Notes under the pieces: model-generated
The model's input: the letters and a program-made list of their open reading frames with translations, nothing else
What the model was told of the DNA's origin: nothing
The model's database searches: none
Translations under genes and position numbers: made by a program
Source of the DNA: Egerieimonas sp900552095
Lineage (GTDB): Bacteria; Bacillota; Clostridia; Lachnospirales; Lachnospiraceae
Length of the DNA stretch: 64,000 nt
Assembly (NCBI GenBank): GCA_902469965.1
Contig: CABREP010000001.1
Span: forward strand, 33,390 to 97,389
Reading direction: 5' to 3'
Part shown: positions 25,774 through 33,522 of the stretch, piece by piece
How the letters are laid out: the number at the start of each line of letters is the position of its first letter
Position numbering within the stretch: the first letter of the stretch is position 1

Positions 25774-25886
25774 TATGGCAGGTCTTAAGAAATGTTTACG
25801 CTTTTGAGGCAGTTCTGTGACAGATCCGTATACAAAGAGGGGAGGGTGTGATAAGATGAAGGGCGAAAGAAAGGGGAGAACGGGCG

Positions 25887-27011
25887 ATGGAGGAGAAAAA
25901 AATAGAGCTGTATCTTCATATACCATTCTGCAGCCGGAAATGCGATTATTGCGATTTCCTTTCCGGTCCTGCGGATCAGAAGCGGCAGAGAGAATATGTA
26001 GAAGCGCTGAAGCGGGAAATTGCGGCTTCGGGAAAGAAGGAGGAAGTTTGTTCCGTATTTTTCGGAGGCGGAACACCGTCTCTGCTTCCGGCGGAGTGGA
26101 TGGAGGAACTCATGGAATCTCTTGCGGAACAGTTCCGTCTTGCAGAGGATGCGGAAATTTCCATGGAAGCCAATCCGGGAACGCTGACAGCAGAGAAACT
26201 TTCCGGATACAGAAAAGCCGGGATCAACAGGCTGAGTCTGGGCTGTCAGTCAGCCAGGAATGAAGAACTGAAATATCTTGGGAGAATTCATACGTATGAG
26301 ATGTTTGAGGAGAGCTTTCAGATGGCCCGTGAGGCGGGATTTTCCAATCTGAATGTGGATCTGATGTCAGGACTTCCGGGGCAGAGCGGGAAGAGCTGGG
26401 AAGAAAGTCTGCGGAAGATACTGAAATGGAATCCGGAGCATATCTCTGCATACAGCCTGATTGTGGAGGAGGGAACGCCCTTTGCCAGAAGAGAGCTTAT
26501 ACTTCCCACGGAAGAGGAAGAACGGAGGATGTATGAGGTGACGGGAACCCTTCTGGGGGAGGCCGGGTATGAACAGTATGAGATTTCCAATTATGCAAAA
26601 CCCGGATTTGCATGCCGCCATAATATCGGTTACTGGATCCGAAGGCCATACCTGGGAATGGGACTGGGCGCGGCCTCTCTTTTTGGAGAAGTCAGGTATC
26701 AGAACACCTCTTCTATGGAAGCGTATCTGAGTAAAAGCGGGGAGCCGGAGAAAATCCGGGAAAATAAGGAAGAGCTTTCCCGGAAGGAACAGATGGAAGA
26801 ATTTTGCTTTCTGGGGCTGCGCATGATGTGCGGGATAAGCCGGCGGGAGTTTGAGGAACAGTTTCAGAGAAGTATGGAAGAAGTGTATGGAGAGGTGATT
26901 GAAAAGCATAAAAAACTGGGGATGCTGGAGGAAGAAGAAGGCCGGGTACGTCTGACGCGGCGGGGGATCTCGGTCAGCAATGGAGTGATGGCCGATTTTT
27001 TGCTGGATTAG
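25887..27011 (+). CDS. hemW: HemW, radical SAM heme chaperone
   Basis: 374 aa. The radical SAM cluster motif CSRKCDYCDF lies near the N-terminus, followed by GGGTPSLL and the HemW-type C-terminal domain. These proteins are often labelled oxygen-independent coproporphyrinogen oxidase, but the four-Cys-distinct motif and length fit HemW, which handles heme. Its usual place after lepA in Firmicutes supports this. The start follows GGGGAGAACGGGCG. Confidence 0.92.
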   Translation: MEEKKIELYLHIPFCSRKCDYCDFLSGPADQKRQREYVEALKREIAASGKKEEVCSVFFGGGTPSLLPAEWMEELMESLAEQFRLAEDAEISMEANPGTLTAEKLSGYRKAGINRLSLGCQSARNEELKYLGRIHTYEMFEESFQMAREAGFSNLNVDLMSGLPGQSGKSWEESLRKILKWNPEHISAYSLIVEEGTPFARRELILPTEEEERRMYEVTGTLLGEAGYEQYEISNYAKPGFACRHNIGYWIRRPYLGMGLGAASLFGEVRYQNTSSMEAYLSKSGEPEKIRENKEELSRKEQMEEFCFLGLRMMCGISRREFEEQFQRSMEEVYGEVIEKHKKLGMLEEEEGRVRLTRRGISVSNGVMADFLLD

Positions 27012-27019
27012 AATAAGAA

Positions 27020-27069
27020 AAACAGTATATAACAGTTGACAAAGTGATATACACTGTTATATACTGTTT
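27020..27069. promoter_or_regulatory. Long inverted repeat at the GntR operon promoter
   Basis: Perfect 16-bp arms (27020-27035 and 27054-27069, core ACAGTATATAACAG) are separated by 18 bases. The arms flank the -35 and cover the -10, and the spacer holds a smaller AGTG-N5-CACT dyad. This is the expected operator of the YtrA-type regulator that starts 18 bases later. Confidence 0.75.
27036..27063 (+). promoter_or_regulatory. Promoter of the GntR/ABC operon
   Basis: TTGACA (27036-27041), 16-base spacer, TATATA (27058-27063), enclosed by the inverted repeat at 27020-27069. Confidence 0.7.
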
Positions 27070-27087
27070 GTGAACAGGAGGAAAGCT

Positions 27088-27459
27088 ATGAGGATTATTA
27101 TCAATAATGCATCCCAACAGCCCATTTATGAACAGATTGTAGATCAGGTGAAATCGCTGATCATAGATGGAGAACTGCAGGAACATCAGATTCTGCCTTC
27201 TGTTCGGGCTCTGTCAAAGGAACTGAAGATCAGTGCACTGACGGTAAAAAAAGCGTATGACAATCTGGAACAGGAAGGTTTCATTGTCACAGTCCATGGG
27301 AAAGGAAGCTTTGTCGCCAGCACAAATCAGGAACTTTTAATGGAAGAGCACCGCAAGGAGGTAGAAGCCGATTTAGAACTGGCCATTCTGAAGGGCAGAC
27401 GCTGCGGAATGAGTGCGGAGGAGATCCGTGAGTTATTTGAGTTGATTTTGGAGGAATGA
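27088..27459 (+). CDS. YtrA-subfamily GntR regulator
   Basis: 123 aa from the ATG at 27088, which follows AGGAGGAAAG. A winged-helix GntR domain fills residues 1-75 (QPIYEQIVDQVKSLI, LPSVRALSKELKIS, GSFVAS), with a short C-terminal helical part of the YtrA class and no ligand-binding domain. YtrA proteins repress operons for ABC transporters, often induced by cell-wall antibiotics. It starts the operon with the ATPase and permease that follow, and probably binds the 16-bp inverted repeat upstream. Confidence 0.92.
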   Translation: MRIIINNASQQPIYEQIVDQVKSLIIDGELQEHQILPSVRALSKELKISALTVKKAYDNLEQEGFIVTVHGKGSFVASTNQELLMEEHRKEVEADLELAILKGRRCGMSAEEIRELFELILEE

Positions 27460-28313
27460 GTATGCTTTTGCAGATGAAAAACGTTCAAAAACAGTATCCG
27501 CAATTTAAGCTGAACTGCTCTCTCGAGGTCGCGCCGGGCCGGGTGATCGGTCTGGTGGGCCAGAATGGTGCAGGAAAAAGCACAGCATTTAAGGCAGTTC
27601 TGAATCTGATCCGGACGGACGGCGGAGAGGTTCTGCTTTTTGGAAAACCGGCAGACCAGCTGACCCGGGAGGAGAGGGCCGGGATCGGTGTGGTTATGGC
27701 GGAGAGCGGATTTTCAGGTAATCTGACGGTGAAAGAGGTGGCAAATGTGCTGGATGGCATGTATCCGGGAGTCTGTAAAAAGGAATTTCTGGAAAGATGC
27801 GGCAGTCTGGGGCTTCCTCTGGATAAGAGGATTCGGGAATTTTCCACAGGGATGAGAGCGAAGTTGAAAGTACTTGCGGCTCTTTGCCATAATCCCAGAT
27901 TCCTTTTGCTGGATGAACCCACGGCTGGGCTTGACGTGGTGGCACGAAAAGAGCTGCTGGAACTGCTTCGGGATTTTATGGATGACGAGAGCAGGGGAAT
28001 TTTAATCAGTTCTCATATCTCCACAGATCTGGAGGGGATCTGCGATGAGCTTTACATGATTCATCAGGGGCATATTGTCCTTCATCAGGATACGGATGTG
28101 CTCCTGGATTCTTACGGGGTGATCAAAGCGGATGAGAAACAGTATAGAAATCTGGATCCTGCCGCCCTGCTCCGCGTGCGAAGAGAGAGCTATGGGTACT
28201 GCTGTCTCACCGGTGACCGGCAGTTTTATCTGGAAAATTATCCCGGTCTGGTGGTGGAGAGAGGAACGCTGGATGAGATTATCGATCTGATGATTCGGGG
28301 GGAGAAGCTATGA
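27456..28313 (+). CDS. ABC transporter ATP-binding protein (YtrB-like)
   Basis: 285 aa; its start overlaps the GntR stop. Walker A GQNGAGKST, signature FSTGMRAKLKVLAAL, Walker B FLLLDEPTAG and switch histidine (ISSHIST) are intact. The C-terminal part of about 70 residues has no known role. The gene order GntR-ATPase-permease is that of Ytr-type modules, which react to lantibiotics or other wall stress; export or signalling of a small molecule is possible. Confidence 0.9.
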   Translation: MSMLLQMKNVQKQYPQFKLNCSLEVAPGRVIGLVGQNGAGKSTAFKAVLNLIRTDGGEVLLFGKPADQLTREERAGIGVVMAESGFSGNLTVKEVANVLDGMYPGVCKKEFLERCGSLGLPLDKRIREFSTGMRAKLKVLAALCHNPRFLLLDEPTAGLDVVARKELLELLRDFMDDESRGILISSHISTDLEGICDELYMIHQGHIVLHQDTDVLLDSYGVIKADEKQYRNLDPAALLRVRRESYGYCCLTGDRQFYLENYPGLVVERGTLDEIIDLMIRGEKL

Positions 28314-28966
28314 GAGGACTGCTGAGAAAAGACTTTTATTATATGAAGGACTACCGGAAGGTGATCCTGATCGTAGTGATTTTTTGCGGGGTGTTTATGG
28401 CTACAATGGGGGAGGCCAGCGTGGCTTTTGGAATGGGCTATGCAACGCTTCTGATGTCCATGGCGGTGCTTAACACCATGTCCTATGATGAGGAAAACCG
28501 GGGCATGAGTTTTCTTATGGCGCTTCCGGTCAGCCGGACGGATTATGTGAAGGAAAAATATATTTTTGGCTTTCTTATGGGCTTTTGCGGGTGGATCCTG
28601 GGGGTTCTCTGGATGATCGGAGGAAGCCTCTTCCATTCAGAAAACCCGTTTCAGCTGGAAAATCTGTGGATCAGCCTGGTGTTTCTGGGATTTTTATTTT
28701 TGAGTCAGGCAGTCATGATACCGATCCAGCTGAAATTCGGAGCGGAAAAAGGCCGCATGATTGTAATCCTTGTGATGATGCTCCTGATTGTGGGAGGCGT
28801 GAAGATTGTGGATATCATGATGGAAAGCGATATTCTGACGATGGAGAGAATTCAGCTGCTTCTAGAAAATGCTTTTCTTCCGGTGATTCTGGCGGCGGTT
28901 ATCCTGGCTGTTTACGCGGCCTCTTTTCTGATCAGTGTTCATATTATGAAGAAAAAAGAATTCTGA
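28310..28966 (+). CDS. ABC-2 transporter permease
   Basis: 218 aa with six predicted membrane helices (about 17-60 as a pair, 80-105, 115-135, 150-170, 185-208). The MSYDEENRGMSFLMALPVSR segment after helix two is typical of ABC2_membrane_2 permeases linked to YtrA-type regulators. It overlaps the ATPase stop by four bases and ends the operon. Confidence 0.88.
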   Translation: MRGLLRKDFYYMKDYRKVILIVVIFCGVFMATMGEASVAFGMGYATLLMSMAVLNTMSYDEENRGMSFLMALPVSRTDYVKEKYIFGFLMGFCGWILGVLWMIGGSLFHSENPFQLENLWISLVFLGFLFLSQAVMIPIQLKFGAEKGRMIVILVMMLLIVGGVKIVDIMMESDILTMERIQLLLENAFLPVILAAVILAVYAASFLISVHIMKKKEF

Positions 28967-29004
28967 GAAAAGGACGGGCGGGAAAATATCATAGAAAACA
29001 AAAG

Positions 29005-29046
29005 ACAGGTGCGGATGACATTTTAGAATCCGCACCTGTTTTTTTG
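29005..29046. terminator. Bidirectional terminator
   Basis: A perfect 12-bp stem (29005-29016 with 29028-29039) is followed by TTTTTTT on the + strand, and by a T-rich stretch on the - strand. It closes the ABC operon and the convergent small gene. Confidence 0.9.
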
Positions 29047-29424
29047 CTAATAGATGATATATCTCATTGTATACGTTTTCTGAGTTGACGATATGATAAT
29101 ACCTGTCATGATATTGGGCAGAAGTTTATTTCTTATTTTTACATGTTTCAATATCGATACAAGACGATCGTTTAAATCTTTTGATATTTCATTCTTTGAT
29201 AAATCCAATGTGTCATATACACCGTCTTTTTTATAATCCACACTGATTAATTCTATTTCAGGATTACTGTCGGGAGGAATCAGCTGTTTATTCCTAAAAT
29301 ATAGGAAAGATATTATTACAACAGCAATTATTACGAAAAACCTGCTTATCTTTACCTGTATTATATCATATATTTGCAGGCATTGCCATTTCTTTCTGAT
29401 TTTGAAAAGAACAAATGTTTGCAT
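29047..29424 (-). CDS. Small AT-rich membrane-anchored hypothetical protein
   Basis: 125 aa, not recognised. It has a basic N-terminus, one membrane helix (about 29-45, FFVIIAVVIISFLYF) and a soluble part outside or inside the membrane with a repeated basic/hydrophobic pattern. Base composition is much more AT-rich than the neighbours, which suggests transfer or decay. A bidirectional terminator directly after its stop supports real transcription. I could not see a clear ribosome site at the proposed ATG, so the true start may differ or it may be a gene remnant. Confidence 0.45.
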   Translation of the reverse strand: MQTFVLFKIRKKWQCLQIYDIIQVKISRFFVIIAVVIISFLYFRNKQLIPPDSNPEIELISVDYKKDGVYDTLDLSKNEISKDLNDRLVSILKHVKIRNKLLPNIMTGIIISSTQKTYTMRYIIY

Positions 29425-29635
29425 GTGAGGGGAGTGCGTGGTATAATGATTGCACAGGGTGCAATCTAAGGCGGCAGGTGCCGCCTTCCCCCGCCAAAGG
29501 CGGGGGGATTATACCAGAAGAGCCCCGGCTTGAAAAGTAAATGTCCGATGGGACGCTTCCTTTTCTGCGCGCGGGGTATAATGACTGCACAGGGTGGTAA
29601 GCTATTAATTATCAGGAAGAAACAGAGGAAATAGA
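29425..29635. other. Structured intergenic region before uvrA
   Basis: This 211-base stretch holds no plausible gene. It contains three GGTATAAT-type motifs in alternating orientation (29440 +, 29508 -, 29575 +, spacing 68 and 67) and several perfect hairpins. The second interval (29516-29575) can also pair, with GAAAAG (29532-29537) and CTTTTC (29559-29564) as main arms. The third GGTATAAT probably supplies the -10 of uvrA. Confidence 0.6.
29439..29516. repeat. 78-nt element that can fold as a near-perfect four-way junction
   Basis: A 9-bp closing stem (29439-29447 with 29508-29516) encloses three consecutive perfect hairpins: 8 bp at 29448-29466, 9 bp at 29468-29487 and 8 bp at 29488-29506. 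Outside the tiny loops only T29467 and G29507 are unpaired. A partial direct copy of the first 22 bases (21 of 22 identical) lies at 29575-29596. It has no tRNA anticodon or T-loop features. A REP- or MITE-like element, or an RNA structure, are the options. Confidence 0.6.
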
Positions 29636-32464
29636 ATGGAAAAAGAAAAACAGTTTATTAAAATCCGGGGGGCAAGAGAAAATAATCTGAAGAACCTGAA
29701 TGTGGATATTCCGAGAAATGAGCTTGTGGTTCTGACGGGGCTTTCCGGATCAGGAAAAAGCTCGCTGGCTTTTGATACGATTTATGCGGAGGGACAGCGG
29801 CGCTATATGGAAAGTCTGTCTTCTTATGCCAGACAGTTTCTGGGACAAATGGAAAAACCGGATGTGGACTCGATAGAAGGCCTTTCTCCGGCAATTTCCA
29901 TCGATCAGAAATCTACCAACAGAAATCCCAGATCGACGGTGGGAACTGTGACGGAGATTTACGATTATTTCCGTCTTCTTTACGCCCGGATCGGAATCCC
30001 CCACTGTCCGAAATGCGGCCGGGAGATTTCAAAGCAGTCGGTGGATCAGATGGTAGATCAGATTATGAGCCTTCCGGAACGGACGAAGGTTCAGCTTCTG
30101 GCTCCTGTAGTGCGGGGACGGAAAGGGCGCCATGAGAAGCTGCTGGAGCAGGCAAGAAAAAGCGGTTATGTCCGGGTGATGATCGACGGCAGCCTGTATG
30201 AGCTTTCCGAGGAAATTCAGCTGGACAAAAATATCAAGCATAATATTGAAATCGTGGTGGATCGCCTCGTGATAAAAGACGGGATTCAGAAGCGGCTTAC
30301 CGATTCTGTGGAGAGCGTGCTGAGCCTGTCGGAGGGGCTGTTGATTGTAGATACGATGGACGGGGGAACGCTGACTTTCAGTCAGAGTTTTTCCTGTCCG
30401 GACTGCGGGATCAGCATTGATGAGATCGAACCGAGAAGCTTTTCCTTTAATAATCCTTTCGGAGCCTGCCCCTGCTGTGCAGGCCTGGGATATAAGATGG
30501 AGTTTGATGAAGATCTTATGATTCCGGATAAGAGCAAGAGTATTGAAGAGGGAGCTATCGTGGTGATGGGCTGGCAGTCCTGCAGCACAAAAGGCAGCTT
30601 TACCCGGGCGATTCTGGATGCGCTGGCGGAGGAATATCATTTTTCCCTGTCCGTTCCCTTTGAGGAATATCCCCGGGAGATTCAGAATATTCTGATCAAC
30701 GGAACCGGCGGACATGAGGTAAAAGTTCACTATAAAGGGCAGCGGGGAGAAGGCATCTATGATGTGGCCTTTGAAGGGCTTGTCAGAAATGTGGAGCGGA
30801 AGTACCGGGAAACCGGGTCGGAGATTATCAAAGCAGAGTATGAGACCTTTATGCGGATCACACCCTGCCCGGAATGTAAAGGAAAAAGGCTGAAGCCGGA
30901 GTCTCTGGCGGTAACGGTGGGAGATCGGAATATTTATGAGGCGACCTCCATGTCTATTCTGAATCTGCAGGAATTCCTGCAAAATCTCCGCCTTACTGCG
31001 ACACAGGAGGCGATCGGCCACCAGATTTTGAAGGAAATCCGTGCAAGAGTGGGCTTCCTGGTGGATGTGGGACTGGATTATCTGTCGTTATCCCGGGGAA
31101 CGGCTTCGCTTTCAGGCGGTGAGGCACAGAGGATCCGCCTGGCAACGCAGATTGGATCTGGTCTGGTGGGAGTGGCTTATATTCTGGATGAGCCCAGCAT
31201 TGGCCTGCATCAGAGGGACAACGATAAGCTGCTGAAGACGCTGTGCCACTTAAGGGATCTGGGCAATTCCCTGATTGTCGTGGAACACGATGAGGATACT
31301 ATGCGGGCGGCCGACTGTATCGTAGATATAGGACCGGGTGCGGGAGAGCATGGAGGCCGTCTGGTGGCGATGGGAACAGCGGAAGAGCTGATGAAAAATC
31401 CCGATTCTGTTACGGGGGCTTTCCTGAGCGGAAGAGAGAACATTCCCGTGCCGAAAGAGAGAAGAAAGCCCACGGGCAGACTGGTGATCAAGGGAGCGGC
31501 GGAAAATAATCTGAAAAATATCGATGTGGAGATTCCTCTGGGAGTGGTAACCTGTGTGACCGGTGTTTCCGGGTCAGGAAAGAGTTCTCTGATCAATGAG
31601 ATTCTGTACAAGAAGTTGGCGCGGGAGCTGAACCATGCAAGGACGATTCCGGGAAAACATAAAAAGATTCTGGGAATAGAGCAGCTGGACAAGGTTATTG
31701 ATATTGATCAGTCTCCGATCGGAAGAACACCCAGATCCAATCCGGCTACGTATACAGGAGTTTTTGACTTGATCCGGGATCTTTTTGCAGCGACGGCAGA
31801 TGCAAAGGCCAGAGGATACAAAAAGGGAAGATTCAGTTTCAATATCAAGGGCGGACGCTGCGAAGCCTGTGCCGGAGATGGAATACTGAAGATTGAGATG
31901 CATTTTCTCCCGGATGTGTATGTACCCTGTGAGGTTTGTCAGGGAAAGCGGTATAATCGGGAGACCCTGGAAGTAAAATATAAGGGGAAGAGCATCTATG
32001 ATGTGCTGAACATGCGGGTGGAAGAAGCGGTTGAGTTTTTTGCACCGGTTCCTTCTATAAAAAGAAAGATTGAGACGCTCAATGATGTGGGACTTTCGTA
32101 TCTGAAACTGGGACAGCCTTCCACGGAGCTGTCCGGAGGAGAAGCCCAGAGGGTCAAGCTGGCGACAGAACTGAGCAGAAGAAGTACGGGAAAAACGATT
32201 TATATCCTGGATGAACCCACCACGGGACTTCATTTTGCGGATGTGAAGAAACTGGTGGAGATCCTGCACCGGCTTGCGGAGGGAGGCAATACGGTGGTGG
32301 TGATCGAGCACAATCTGGATGTGATCAAGACAGCGGATTATCTGATCGATCTGGGACCGGAAGGCGGAGACGGCGGAGGTACGCTGGTGGCCTGCGGCAC
32401 ACCGGAGGAGGTGGCGGAGAATCCCGCTTCCTATACCGGAAAATACGTGAAAAAATATCTTTAA
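29636..32464 (+). CDS. uvrA: UvrABC system protein A
   Basis: 942 aa, normal length. Two ABC ATPase modules, each with Walker A (GLSGSGKSSL and GVSGSGKSSL) and signature (SLSGGEAQRI and LSGGEAQRVKLA), and two zinc-binding sites (CPKCGRE, CPDCGISIDE...CPCCAGLGY and CEACAGDG...CEVCQGK). UvrA dimers scan DNA for bulky lesions and load UvrB in nucleotide excision repair. uvrB is not in the window. The ATG follows AACAGAGGAAATAG. The promoter lies in the structured intergenic region upstream. Confidence 0.98.
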   Translation: MEKEKQFIKIRGARENNLKNLNVDIPRNELVVLTGLSGSGKSSLAFDTIYAEGQRRYMESLSSYARQFLGQMEKPDVDSIEGLSPAISIDQKSTNRNPRSTVGTVTEIYDYFRLLYARIGIPHCPKCGREISKQSVDQMVDQIMSLPERTKVQLLAPVVRGRKGRHEKLLEQARKSGYVRVMIDGSLYELSEEIQLDKNIKHNIEIVVDRLVIKDGIQKRLTDSVESVLSLSEGLLIVDTMDGGTLTFSQSFSCPDCGISIDEIEPRSFSFNNPFGACPCCAGLGYKMEFDEDLMIPDKSKSIEEGAIVVMGWQSCSTKGSFTRAILDALAEEYHFSLSVPFEEYPREIQNILINGTGGHEVKVHYKGQRGEGIYDVAFEGLVRNVERKYRETGSEIIKAEYETFMRITPCPECKGKRLKPESLAVTVGDRNIYEATSMSILNLQEFLQNLRLTATQEAIGHQILKEIRARVGFLVDVGLDYLSLSRGTASLSGGEAQRIRLATQIGSGLVGVAYILDEPSIGLHQRDNDKLLKTLCHLRDLGNSLIVVEHDEDTMRAADCIVDIGPGAGEHGGRLVAMGTAEELMKNPDSVTGAFLSGRENIPVPKERRKPTGRLVIKGAAENNLKNIDVEIPLGVVTCVTGVSGSGKSSLINEILYKKLARELNHARTIPGKHKKILGIEQLDKVIDIDQSPIGRTPRSNPATYTGVFDLIRDLFAATADAKARGYKKGRFSFNIKGGRCEACAGDGILKIEMHFLPDVYVPCEVCQGKRYNRETLEVKYKGKSIYDVLNMRVEEAVEFFAPVPSIKRKIETLNDVGLSYLKLGQPSTELSGGEAQRVKLATELSRRSTGKTIYILDEPTTGLHFADVKKLVEILHRLAEGGNTVVVIEHNLDVIKTADYLIDLGPEGGDGGGTLVACGTPEEVAENPASYTGKYVKKYL

Positions 32465-32493
32465 AACGGTTTCCAACTGCGCGCCAGGTGGTA

Positions 32494-32499
32494 TATAAT
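32494..32499 (+). promoter_or_regulatory. -10 element before mreB
   Basis: TATAAT 34 bases before the mreB start, with a poor -35 (TTCCAA, 32471-32476) at 17 bases. Confidence 0.5.
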
Positions 32500-32532
32500 G
32501 GAACCCAGAAAGTAAGGGAAAGGGGAGTATAT

Positions 32533-33522
32533 ATGGCATCCACAGATATAGGAATTGATTTGGGAACAGCCAGCATTCTGGTTTATGTGAAGGGGAAGGG
32601 TGTTGTGCTGAAAGAGCCATCCGTGGTGGCATATGATAAGGACTCCGATAGGATCAAAGCAATCGGTGAAGAGGCACGGCAGATGATCGGAAGGACGCCG
32701 GGAAATATTATGGCGATCCGTCCGCTGCGCAAAGGGGTAATTTCTGACTATACGATTACAGAGCGAATGCTGAAATATTTTATTCAGAAAGCTATGGGGC
32801 GCCGGGCTTTTCGCAAGCCCAGAATCAGCATCTGTGTCCCCAGCGGAGTGACAGAGGTGGAGAGAAAGGCAGTGGAGGAGGCCACTTACCAGGCGGGAGC
32901 CAGGGAAGTTTTCCTGATCGAAGAGCCGATCGCGGCGGCGATCGGTTCCGGCATTGACATCACACGCCCCTGTGGGAGCATGGTTGTGGACATTGGCGGA
33001 GGAACTACGGATATTGCCATCATCTCTCTGGGGGGGACGGTGGTGTCCCAGTCCGTCCGGCTGGCAGGAAATGATTTTGACGAGGCGATCATCCGCTATG
33101 TGAGAAAAGCGCACAATCTTTTTATCGGAGAGCAGACAGCCGAAGCGGTTAAGATCCGGCTGGGAAGTGTTTATCCCAGACCACAGACGGAGACTATGGA
33201 GATAAAGGGGAGAAATGTGATCACAGGGCTTCCCAAGACGGCAGTGCTTACTTCGGAAGAGATCCGCGAGGCGCTTAAGGATGTGATGGGTCAGATCCTG
33301 GAAGCGATCCACAGCGTTCTGGAAAAAACACCGCCGGAGCTGGCCGCTGATGTGGTGGAGAGAGGAATTGTTCTCACGGGAGGAGGAGCACTCCTGCGCG
33401 GACTGGAAGAGCTGATTGGAGAGCACACGGGAATCAATACGATGACGGCAGAGAACCCGGCGTGTGCTGTGGCTGTCGGTACCGGGGAATATGCGGATAT
33501 GATGGCCAGGCTGGAGGGATAA
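32533..33522 (+). CDS. mreB: MreB/Mbl actin-like cell-shape protein
   Basis: 329 aa from the ATG at 32533, which follows an AAAGGGGAG site; the longer in-frame ATG at 32488 lies before the -10. Actin-fold signatures are clear: phosphate 1 IGIDLGTASI, phosphate 2 VVDIGGGTTDIAI and adenosine motif VLTGGGALLRGL. MreB filaments under the membrane guide the elongation machinery. mreC and mreD are not next to it, so it could be an Mbl-type paralogue. Its stop abuts the recD2 start (TAAATG), so the two are translationally coupled. Confidence 0.95.
   Translation: MASTDIGIDLGTASILVYVKGKGVVLKEPSVVAYDKDSDRIKAIGEEARQMIGRTPGNIMAIRPLRKGVISDYTITERMLKYFIQKAMGRRAFRKPRISICVPSGVTEVERKAVEEATYQAGAREVFLIEEPIAAAIGSGIDITRPCGSMVVDIGGGTTDIAIISLGGTVVSQSVRLAGNDFDEAIIRYVRKAHNLFIGEQTAEAVKIRLGSVYPRPQTETMEIKGRNVITGLPKTAVLTSEEIREALKDVMGQILEAIHSVLEKTPPELAADVVERGIVLTGGGALLRGLEELIGEHTGINTMTAENPACAVAVGTGEYADMMARLEG

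Noticed and set aside
25887..27011. Oxygen-independent coproporphyrinogen III oxidase (HemN)
   Set aside because: Length, the N-terminal motif and the usual lepA neighbourhood fit HemW better.
29439..29516. tRNA or tRNA-like gene, because of the cloverleaf-like pairing
   Set aside because: The hairpin loops have 2-3 bases, there is no anticodon loop, no GTTC T-loop and no conserved D-loop residues.
32488..32532. Longer mreB start at 32488
   Set aside because: It would lie upstream of the -10 element and lacks a ribosome site; the family start is at the ATG before ASTDIGIDLG.
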